A DNA stretch of 8,488 bases from Pseudomonadota bacterium (lineage in GTDB: Bacteria > Pseudomonadota > Gammaproteobacteria > Pseudomonadales > Pseudohongiellaceae). This document shows positions 1 to 5,702 of this stretch, piece by piece; within the stretch, counting starts at the first letter, position 1, and each line of letters opens with the position of its first letter. The notes below the pieces were generated by a model. The model did not search any database. It saw only the letters and a program-made list of their open reading frames with translations, and had not been told where the DNA came from. The position numbers and the translations under genes were made by a program. The DNA lies in NCBI GenBank assembly GCA_022563075.1, contig JADFOC010000085.1:1-8488 (forward strand). Reading direction: 5' to 3'.

Positions 1-93
1 GTTTTTGCTCCTGCAAAACCTGCATTTCCACTATCCCTCGTGGTCAGATGCGCAGGAGCGACCCTGGCAGCAAGCATACAAAAGGAAAATTAA

Positions 94-258
94 GAATGCT
101 CGAATAACGCCATCTGTGGTAGTGCTCGGCTTGGGGGCCGCTCGAATATGGTGACGGGCAACATTGCTCGCTGTATCGAAGCCTATGCGCATTCGCTTAC
201 CATCAACCCTGACAACGAGAATGCAAAATCTAAACTGCGACAACTAAAAGCCAACTGA
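94..258 (+). pseudogene. Decayed 3' remnant of a TPR-tailed protein
   Basis: The last ~37 codons of this frame read MVTGNIARCIEAYAHSLTIN, then PDNENAKSKLRQLKAN and a TGA at 256-258. This is a typical final tetratricopeptide helix pair (the A..Y..SL.LNPDN..A form), often found as the tail of exported serine hydrolases or other TPR proteins. Further 5' the frame loses similarity and meets TAA at 91-93. The neighbouring frame is open from base 2 to a stop at 152-154 and ends in GLGAARIW, which could be the displaced GLGEAYM-like part of the same repeat, so a frameshift near 140-150 is likely. No start codon or ribosome binding site supports a separate small gene. It ends 55 bases from the converging mbnP-like gene. 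The parent family cannot be named from this fragment, and sequencing error is an alternative to decay. Confidence 0.45.
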
Positions 259-313
259 TTCGCCACTGAGCTGAAGCGGGTTGCGCATTGAAAACGTAAG
301 TTCTGTTATCAAG

Positions 314-1054
314 CTATTTCAGCATAATCATCGATTTATAATTATTTGCAAGCAATTGGGCATCTGTTCTATCAAATTTCACATTCGATAATTCAGTCAT
401 GTCGATCGTGGTAGCTGCAGCGAACAGTCGCATGATATCTACTTTGAAGTACGCCGATTCCAGTGGATCATTATCTAGCGATTGATCCAGATCGAATACC
501 ATCGTCTGGTAGTTCTCATCGAAGCCAACATGATAGACCAGGGGGAGCAGGGTTTCATCCACAGCCAGTCTGCCTTCGAAGAGAATAAATTTATAGCCAA
601 CATCCCAACTCCAGGCCATTCGACTATTCGGATCCAGATCGCCCATCGACATGATCGAATTGTTTGCGCTCGCGTCCACTCCAATGGAGAATTCAATTTT
701 TTCGATTCTCTGCCTGGGAACATTATCAAGCTCAATGGTGAAAGAGTTGCTTTCATTATCGAAGCGAGCAAGGTGATAGCTATCGGTTTCAACATAAGTA
801 CTCGAGTCGCCGATTAAGCTGATATTACTTATATAAAACAGAAAGCTTCGTATCTGGAATTCTCCTTCGCCGCCCGGATTAGGGTATTGGGTTTGATTGA
901 ATACGAGTGGAGCATCATCGACGACCGCTTCGAAATGCAGACTTACTGTATCTACGGCGCGCGAATTTAGAAAGGTATAGGAAAAAGTGAGCAGCAATGA
1001 TGCCACAACAACTAGTGCTATCAGAAAATACTTGGTTTGGATGGTTAACGTCAT
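314..1054 (-). CDS. MbnP-like periplasmic copper-binding protein
   Basis: Seen: 246 residues from ATG at 1054-1052. Residues 9-28 are a hydrophobic signal or membrane anchor (FLIALVVVASLL). The rest is a beta-rich secreted domain with the MbnP family landmarks: FEAVVDDAPL near 41-50, GGEGEFQIRSFLFYISNISL near 61-80, GDLDPNSRMAWSWDVGYKF at 138-156, and YHVGFD at 174-179 with His175. Known: MbnP proteins bind copper and are modified by a partner diheme enzyme, MbnH, which converts a tryptophan to kynurenine. This protein has only two tryptophans, W148 and W150, both in the AWSWD motif. The ATG lies 4 bases after the diheme gene's stop (TAG at 1061-1059) with no clear Shine-Dalgarno, pointing to translational coupling. 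A longer reading from TTG at 1093 would overlap the upstream gene and is less likely. Methanobactin genes are absent from the window, so a role outside methanobactin is implied. No terminator is obvious downstream. Family call firm; ligand unproven. Confidence 0.85.
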   Translation of the reverse strand: MTLTIQTKYFLIALVVVASLLLTFSYTFLNSRAVDTVSLHFEAVVDDAPLVFNQTQYPNPGGEGEFQIRSFLFYISNISLIGDSSTYVETDSYHLARFDNESNSFTIELDNVPRQRIEKIEFSIGVDASANNSIMSMGDLDPNSRMAWSWDVGYKFILFEGRLAVDETLLPLVYHVGFDENYQTMVFDLDQSLDNDPLESAYFKVDIMRLFAAATTIDMTELSNVKFDRTDAQLLANNYKSMIMLK

Positions 1055-1058
1055 GTGA

Positions 1059-2186
1059 CTAGTCGAATGGATTCGAAAACTTTTCTTCCGCAATAAATTG
1101 TCGATCAGTCAGCGTATGCAGGAAGGCTATAATGGCGGTTTTTTCATGCTCGGTTAGATTAAGGCTCGCCTGTGTAACCACTCCTTTGGTCGAATTATCG
1201 GCTTCTGCGATTAGCGGGCTGAGGGTGCTGCTCATTTTTATACCTTCATTGTAGTGATCGAGAACCTGCTCCAGCGTGGCAAATCTACCGTCGTGCATAT
1301 AGGGTGCCGTTAAGGCAATATTTCTTAGCGTAGGGACCTTGAACAGGCCTCGATGAGCTCGGATTTGCGTAACCTCTTCCAATCCGGGCAATAAGTCCTC
1401 TTCACTGTCCAGGCCGTTATTGGAGAATCCGTCATACAGGGTATTGAAACCGCTGGTCAGAAATTGACTGTGACAATCGATGCAATTGCCGCCTCGAAGG
1501 CTGGCTTTCACGTCAGGATGGGCCACGAAGAGTTTTCTGCCCAGATTTTCCTGCTCTGTCAGAGTGGCTTCTCCACGCAGGTACTTATCATATTTTGAAT
1601 CAGAGGAGATTAGCGTTCGCTGAAATGAGGCAAGCGCCTTGGCGATATTTTCATTGGTAATGCGGCCATAGGCGACGCTAAACAGAGACTTATATTGAGA
1701 ATCTGCCTTCAGTTCATCAACCAGTTCCGCCAGGCTCTGATCCATCTCGTCGGCGTGTTGAATCGGCACCAGCGCCTGTTCTTCCAATGAAGTCACGCGA
1801 CCGTTCCAGAAGAAATGTCGTGGACCCCACATCAGGTTTGCCAGGCTCATGCTATTAAGCGCTAACGCCTTACCGGATACACCGATTGCCGTCTGCCGGC
1901 CATCGGTGAACGCCAGTTGCTGCCTGTGGCAGGTAGCACAGGAAACTTCATTATTGCCAGACAGGCGGACATCGTAGAACAACCTCCTGCCCAGTTCGAC
2001 GGCTTCGTCGGTTAAGGGGTTATCCTCCGGAACTCGAAACTGGCCAAAGACAAAGGGTGCTGAGAAGTCTGTGATCGGCGTGGCTCGATTGGAACCTATT
2101 TCGATGTAGGCAAAGCCGCCCAGCACTATGATGGCGATGACTATGGCACTTATGCTGAGTGTTTTCTTCACGAGTCTGTTCAACAA
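1059..2186 (-). CDS. MbnH/MauG-type diheme cytochrome c enzyme
   Basis: Seen: ~375 residues. An N-terminal hydrophobic segment at ~11-29 is a signal or anchor. Two CxxCH heme sites follow, CATCH at 83-87 and CIDCH at 235-239, in the two-domain layout of bacterial cytochrome c peroxidase/MauG. FFWNGR at 125-130 carries W127, matching the bridging-tryptophan motif of the family. APYMHDGRF at 294-302 is the usual C-domain loop. Fourteen residues after H298 is Y312, in the place where peroxidases have an axial Met and MauG has an axial Tyr. Known: MauG and MbnH use a bis-Fe(IV) state to oxidise residues of a protein partner. The adjacent downstream MbnP-like gene is the expected substrate. Start choice is odd: no in-frame ATG exists between the upstream TAG at 2228-2226 and the signal sequence, so the start is TTG at 2186 or 2183, with no good Shine-Dalgarno. 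It follows the lipoprotein gene by 127 bases, probably in one operon. Confidence 0.88.
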   Translation of the reverse strand: MLNRLVKKTLSISAIVIAIIVLGGFAYIEIGSNRATPITDFSAPFVFGQFRVPEDNPLTDEAVELGRRLFYDVRLSGNNEVSCATCHRQQLAFTDGRQTAIGVSGKALALNSMSLANLMWGPRHFFWNGRVTSLEEQALVPIQHADEMDQSLAELVDELKADSQYKSLFSVAYGRITNENIAKALASFQRTLISSDSKYDKYLRGEATLTEQENLGRKLFVAHPDVKASLRGGNCIDCHSQFLTSGFNTLYDGFSNNGLDSEEDLLPGLEEVTQIRAHRGLFKVPTLRNIALTAPYMHDGRFATLEQVLDHYNEGIKMSSTLSPLIAEADNSTKGVVTQASLNLTEHEKTAIIAFLHTLTDRQFIAEEKFSNPFD

Positions 2187-2313
2187 TTCATCGAAACTCG
2201 AAGTCCATGTTTGAGGGCCGTGGCTCTATCATGGTCATTGACTAGTGCAACTTGAATCTACTTGCAAGCAAATAATCCCCGGCGGCACTGACTGTTTTCG
2301 TTTACATCGACAA

Positions 2314-3621
2314 CTAGTGATGATGCACAAATCCCGAGCCAAACAGCGATTCAACATTGGCTATTCCTTTGCGATACCTTTCCTTAAAGTTAACTGTCGC
2401 CAACTTCTCGCCGGTTTCAAGATCATGCACGGTGATGGAGTGATCATTTACCTTGGCAATGAAATCTATATCGGTCGGATCATTATCGTCCGCATTCCCC
2501 AGATTCAGCAGGTTGTTTTGTATCGCAATGACCTGCCTGCCTGATTCTGTGGCATAGAAAATCATGTGGTGGGCTCCCAGGCCCGCTTCCAGATCGGGGC
2601 CGGAGGAAACCAATTCCGGAAGGCTCGATAATTGATACCTTTTAACCACGCCTGGAATGGCATGGCTGATGAACAATTCAGTGTCATTGCCGTAAAATTC
2701 CAGTGGTACCCCGGTGCCTTCGTCAACCCCGGAGTAGATAATTTCCGGCTCTCCAAATGATTTATTAGACTCGTCATAGGGTATTTTCCAGGTTTCAAAT
2801 CCGAACATGGTATTAACGAACACGGTTGGCTCAATCCCTGCAACGATACTCGGTCTAAGAAAGAGCACCTCAACCGGAGAGGAGGGAAAACCTACCGGTT
2901 GTGCATCTTCGATGGTAATTGTTTGTATCGGTGTAAACGTATTTAGGTCAATAATAGTGACCGAATTGCCGACGCCAGTGGCGAGATCGGCGTGAATCGT
3001 TGATGTCACTACCATTCTGTCGCCATAGGCTGACAGGCCGTGAGGGTACATGATGTACGGATCTCCCTCACCAACGGTACTTTTCCTTGCTTCAATAATT
3101 CGAAGCACTGCATTGCTTTGCGGATCGAATATACCAATCGAGCCGCCATCGCTCTGATCGATACCGGTGCCGGCCATGAAGGAAACAATCATATAGTCGG
3201 TGCCGTTGACGTTGTGCCAGATGATGTCTTCACCAACCTGTTGGCCTTCGGTATCGATACACTCGACACCATTAATCACCGGCGCACCCGATGCGTCTCT
3301 GGCAAGATCGACTTCTGCCAGGCTACATTGTGGATCGAGGCCGGTGGCGTAGAGACGACCGGTGGGGCTGTAGTAAAGATGGTGTAGTGGCATTGCGTAG
3401 TCTGCAAATTCGAATTCCTGCAGAATCTCCCCAAAGTTTTCCGACTCGGGGTCTAGCGCTACGATGGCAATACTGTGGTTGGTATCCAGGGTCGGCAGAC
3501 CCCGCAACAAGACAATGGCTTTACTCTCTTCGTTAGAATCCTGTTCGCTGGAACAGCTTGTCAGCACCAAGCTCATACTGACGAGTACGGTATAAAAGGT
3601 GAATCGGTGCGTGGTGATCAT
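2314..3621 (-). CDS. SBP56/methanethiol oxidase-like beta-propeller lipoprotein
   Basis: Seen: 435 residues from ATG at 3621-3619, preceded by a clear Shine-Dalgarno AAGGGG (3634-3629, 7-base spacing). The first 22 residues are a lipoprotein signal with lipobox LTSC, giving Cys23 as the lipidated residue. The body has repeated beta-propeller blades. Similarity to selenium-binding protein 56 / methanethiol oxidase shows in IAIVALDPESENFGEI (51-66), MPLHHLYYSPTGRLYATGL (77-95), YPHGLSAYGDRMVVTS (192-207), GAHHMIFYATE (349-359) and the C-terminal VHHH. Conserved-looking histidines are H80, H81, H194, H351, H352 and H394. The CSSC motif of eukaryotic SBP56 is absent; C99 and C121 are the only other cysteines. 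Known: bacterial methanethiol oxidase of this family is a periplasmic copper enzyme whose gene neighbours include MauG-type proteins. Inferred: first gene of the cluster and possible copper-dependent oxidase or substrate of the diheme partner. A purely structural propeller lipoprotein is the alternative; distance from true MtoX is unknown. Confidence 0.65.
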   Translation of the reverse strand: MITTHRFTFYTVLVSMSLVLTSCSSEQDSNEESKAIVLLRGLPTLDTNHSIAIVALDPESENFGEILQEFEFADYAMPLHHLYYSPTGRLYATGLDPQCSLAEVDLARDASGAPVINGVECIDTEGQQVGEDIIWHNVNGTDYMIVSFMAGTGIDQSDGGSIGIFDPQSNAVLRIIEARKSTVGEGDPYIMYPHGLSAYGDRMVVTSTIHADLATGVGNSVTIIDLNTFTPIQTITIEDAQPVGFPSSPVEVLFLRPSIVAGIEPTVFVNTMFGFETWKIPYDESNKSFGEPEIIYSGVDEGTGVPLEFYGNDTELFISHAIPGVVKRYQLSSLPELVSSGPDLEAGLGAHHMIFYATESGRQVIAIQNNLLNLGNADDNDPTDIDFIAKVNDHSITVHDLETGEKLATVNFKERYRKGIANVESLFGSGFVHHH

Positions 3622-3737
3622 TATGTTGCCCCTTTCTGGTTTGCTTTGTTTTGCTGGGATTGGCGGTAAATGATTCTAAACACTGCTCGACCGAGACGGT
3701 GTTAGTGTTGCTTCCTTCTATTGCTCCCTGTCTTTGC

Positions 3738-3766
3738 ATCTTACGACTTCATCGAGCGATTGTCAG
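3738..3766 (-). promoter_or_regulatory. Candidate sigma70 promoter for the minus-strand cluster
   Basis: On the minus strand, CTGACA (3766-3761, 5 of 6 to the -35 consensus) is followed after exactly 17 bases by TAAGAT (3743-3738, 4 of 6 to the -10 consensus). It would start transcription near 3731, leaving a leader of ~110 bases before the lipoprotein gene. Found by eye only; the leader shows no obvious riboswitch or attenuator hairpin. Confidence 0.35.
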
Positions 3767-3799
3767 CTTTTCGTCGTTACCGGGCTGGTCCTTTCAAAA

Positions 3800-3828
3800 T
3801 TGATAAACTTTTCCGCAGGGCGCATAGT
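3800..3828 (+). promoter_or_regulatory. Candidate sigma70 promoter for the cyclase-family gene
   Basis: TTGATA (3800-3805, 5 of 6 to the -35 consensus) lies 17 bases before CATAGT (3823-3828, 4 of 6 to the -10 consensus). The start would fall near 3835, about 73 bases before the ATG at 3908. Its -35 box is only ~33 bases from that of the opposing candidate promoter, a back-to-back layout that would allow shared control. No operator palindrome was recognised between them. Confidence 0.35.
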
Positions 3829-3907
3829 GCAAGGCTGAACTTTATTACCTGCTACAACCCACCGAGGATGAGAGCTTCCTGCTGCTCAATTACAAAAGGG
3901 GTCAAAC

Positions 3908-4915
3908 ATGAGTCAATCAAAATCACTGGCGTTATCGCTGACACTCGCCTGTTCTGTTGGTCTATTACTGGTCAGCTCGGCGCCAATTATTATAGCTGAA
4001 GAAGCCAATCCCTTGATCTCTCAAGCGCAGTATTTGCAATGGCAAGGAGAACTTTCTAACTGGGGCCGCTGGGGTCCAGACGATGAACTCGGTGCGTTAA
4101 ACCTGATTACGCCCCAGAAGAGAAAGGAAGCGGCTGCCTTGGTGCAGGCGGGCATTACCGTGTCACTGGCCAGGACTGCGCAGACCCAAGAGAGCGTGGA
4201 TAACCCCTGTCCGGTGAAATGGGAGATGATAAACGCCAGCGCCGCCGGGGCCAGTGACCGCATAGCCTATCAATGCATCCATGGTCTTGGCTCTACCCAT
4301 ATCGACGGTTTCGCCCATCGCTTCTTCGACGGCAAGATGTGGAACGGTTATCCAGTTGCCGATCTGGTCACCATGGAGCAGGGCGCATTAAAGAATGACG
4401 TGCTCACCATGAAACATGGCATCGTCACCCGTGGCGTGTTGTATGACATCCCCAAACTCAAGGGAGTGGCGTATCTGGAGCCGGGATACCGAATCACGGT
4501 GGCGGATCTCGAGGCCTGGGAAGCACGAACTGGAGTGGCAGTGGGCTCAGGAGACGCGATGCTGCTGCGTTGGGGCAGATGGGCACGGCGCCAGGTAGTC
4601 GGGCCGTTCGACACCTGGGCCGAGGCAGCTGGTTTCGACAACGCGGTGATTCCCTGGTTGAAGGCACGGGACGTGGCGATTCTCGGCTGGGAGACACCGG
4701 GTTATACACCGCGGCCCGACGGCGACCTGCCCACACTGGCGCTGCATGACTTCGCCCTGACCATGCTGGGCATTCACCTGATCGACCGCGCCGATCTCGA
4801 AGCGTTGAGCGAGATGGCGCAAGCCCAGGGAAGGTGGGAGTTTATGCTGACGATTGCGCCGTTGCCGATTCCTAACGGCACCGGCTCACCGGTAAATCCC
4901 ATCGCCATGTTTTGA
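3908..4915 (+). CDS. Exported cyclase-family (kynurenine formamidase-like) hydrolase
   Basis: Seen: 335 residues. ATG at 3908 follows a strong Shine-Dalgarno AAGGGG (3896-3901, 6-base spacing). Residues 1-30 form a Sec signal peptide, probably cut after IIIA, so the enzyme is periplasmic. The metal motif HGLGSTHIDGFAHRF (125-139) gives likely metal ligands H131, D133 and H137; it is the HxGTHxDxPxH signature of the cyclase / KynB / isatin hydrolase superfamily. Also visible are the N-terminal WGRWGPDDELGALNLIT (52-68), a later His280 in the LALHDFALTMLG helix, and the family's NGTGSPVNPIA end (323-333). Known: KynB members hydrolyse N-formylkynurenine to kynurenine and formate in the cytosol; others open cyclic amides or lactones. 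An exported form beside an MbnH/MbnP pair suggests a periplasmic formylkynurenine or ring-opening role, which is inference. It is divergent from the copper cluster and ends convergent with the next gene. By eye the 3' two-thirds is richer in G+C than the cluster on its left. Confidence 0.8.
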   Translation: MSQSKSLALSLTLACSVGLLLVSSAPIIIAEEANPLISQAQYLQWQGELSNWGRWGPDDELGALNLITPQKRKEAAALVQAGITVSLARTAQTQESVDNPCPVKWEMINASAAGASDRIAYQCIHGLGSTHIDGFAHRFFDGKMWNGYPVADLVTMEQGALKNDVLTMKHGIVTRGVLYDIPKLKGVAYLEPGYRITVADLEAWEARTGVAVGSGDAMLLRWGRWARRQVVGPFDTWAEAAGFDNAVIPWLKARDVAILGWETPGYTPRPDGDLPTLALHDFALTMLGIHLIDRADLEALSEMAQAQGRWEFMLTIAPLPIPNGTGSPVNPIAMF

Positions 4916-4963
4916 AGCAGCAGCCGGGTATTGGTACAGGCGGTCCTTAATTCGGTGGATTGA

Positions 4964-5530
4964 TTAGTACCTGGCTACACGGATCGTATTTCGCCCGGAG
5001 GTCATGTTATAGGCATTCAGAAGACCCTTCTTCAGGGTTACATCACTACCAACGCGAAAGCGCAGACCATAGGCAGTAGTTTCCTGCCACCTTTCGCCAT
5101 TTTCCAGAAAGAACACCTTGCGCCCGTTTAATGCGGTGATGATATTGGTAATGGTGCTGCGGATTTCCGCAGGCAGCGGCGCTGGTTCCGATGCTGCGGC
5201 GTCGCCAGAAATTATCTGCGCTACCTCGGTTGCTGCCGTAGCCGGCGTTATTGGTAACTCTGCCACGGGTTCTGGCTCAGCTACTATTGCCGGCGCTGTT
5301 TCTAACTGTGTGGGCACCAGCACTACGGGTTCTGAATTCACCACGGGCACAGGAGCGTCTGTTGTCGTGTTGGTGCGTGGAAGTTCTCTCTCGTCATAGC
5401 ATTGCAGCCGCGCGATGTCATTTTCTATGAGGGCACAGGCAGCAGCAGCGTTGGCGGATTGCAGCGTAAGGGACGACAGCCCCCAAACCATGAGCACGGC
5501 AGATAATCGATAAGCCAGGCGGCTGTTCAT
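4964..5530 (-). CDS. Exported protein of unknown function with CALIE...CYDE motif
   Basis: Seen: 188 residues from ATG at 5530-5528, with Shine-Dalgarno AGAGGTG at 5542-5536. A signal peptide ends at about ANA28. Next is a short segment with two cysteines, CALIENDIARLQCYDEREL (C32 and C44); this C...ARLxCYD pattern recurs at the mature N-terminus of many small proteobacterial envelope proteins. Residues ~51-122 are a low-complexity Pro/Ala/Val/Glu linker. Residues ~123-188 form a small beta domain (GRKVFFLENGERWQET, then LRFRVGSDVTLKKGLLNAY and TIRVARY), resembling domains that follow this motif in such proteins. No enzyme motif is seen. Inferred: periplasmic protein with a disulphide-linked N-terminal helix hairpin and a flexible spacer, possibly envelope-associated. 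It has its own promoter and is separated from the receptor gene by a terminator, so co-function with neighbours is not supported. No specific function can be assigned. Confidence 0.8.
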   Translation of the reverse strand: MNSRLAYRLSAVLMVWGLSSLTLQSANAAAACALIENDIARLQCYDERELPRTNTTTDAPVPVVNSEPVVLVPTQLETAPAIVAEPEPVAELPITPATAATEVAQIISGDAAASEPAPLPAEIRSTITNIITALNGRKVFFLENGERWQETTAYGLRFRVGSDVTLKKGLLNAYNMTSGRNTIRVARY

Positions 5531-5568
5531 GCATTCACCTCTGCATTATTTGAACTGGACCAGAGCCG

Positions 5569-5597
5569 ATTATAGCTCGCAAGCGGTCTCCAAGTTT
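5569..5597 (-). promoter_or_regulatory. Promoter candidate for the 188-residue exported protein
   Basis: A perfect TATAAT -10 box lies on the minus strand at 5574-5569, placing the start near 5562 and leaving a leader of ~32 bases that contains the Shine-Dalgarno. The -35 region is weak (AAACTT at 17-base spacing, AACTTG at 16). It sits between the receptor's terminator and the gene's ATG, exactly where an independent promoter is needed. Confidence 0.5.
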
Positions 5598-5621
5598 AGT
5601 ACTGAAAACCATTGCCTGGAC

Positions 5622-5653
5622 AAAAAAAGAGGAGGGATCGCCCCCTCCTCTTT
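5622..5653 (-). terminator. Rho-independent terminator of the TonB-dependent receptor gene
   Basis: On the minus strand AAAGAGGAGGG pairs perfectly with CCCTCCTCTTT around a 6-base loop (11 base pairs, arms 5653-5643 and 5636-5626), followed by a run of seven T (5628-5622). It lies 50 bases after the receptor's stop codon at 5703. The long T-run on this strand gives the direction, since reading the other way the stem is followed by only three T. Confidence 0.9.
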
Positions 5654-5702
5654 ATTACTTCATTGGTCTGGTTTACACAATCCTAACAACAAACTTTCAC
5701 CG

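Noticed and set aside
31..243. Minus-strand open frame of 70 codons at the left edge
   Set aside because: It is antisense to the recognisable TPR remnant and shows no domain or credible start.
482..817. Plus-strand open frame of 111 codons inside the mbnP-like gene
   Set aside because: It is antisense to a well-supported exported protein, has no signal, motif or ribosome binding site, and reads as a shadow of the real frame.
314..2186. Methanobactin biosynthesis operon
   Set aside because: Only MbnP- and MbnH-type genes are present; no precursor peptide, MbnB/MbnC or methanobactin-type transporter genes are seen, so the full pathway is not supported in this window.
1057..2317. ACTAGT repeated near 1058, 2242 and 2312
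   Set aside because: A six-base word occurring three times with different flanks; no larger repeat or mobile-element structure surrounds it.
3533..3739. Minus-strand open frame of 68 codons over the lipoprotein start
   Set aside because: It overlaps the signal peptide region in another frame and the leader, has no recognisable motif, and the lipoprotein has the better Shine-Dalgarno.
4916..4963. Possible shared terminator between the converging cyclase and 188-residue genes
   Set aside because: Only short, interrupted complementarity is visible (GGTAC ... GTACC) and there is no T-run.
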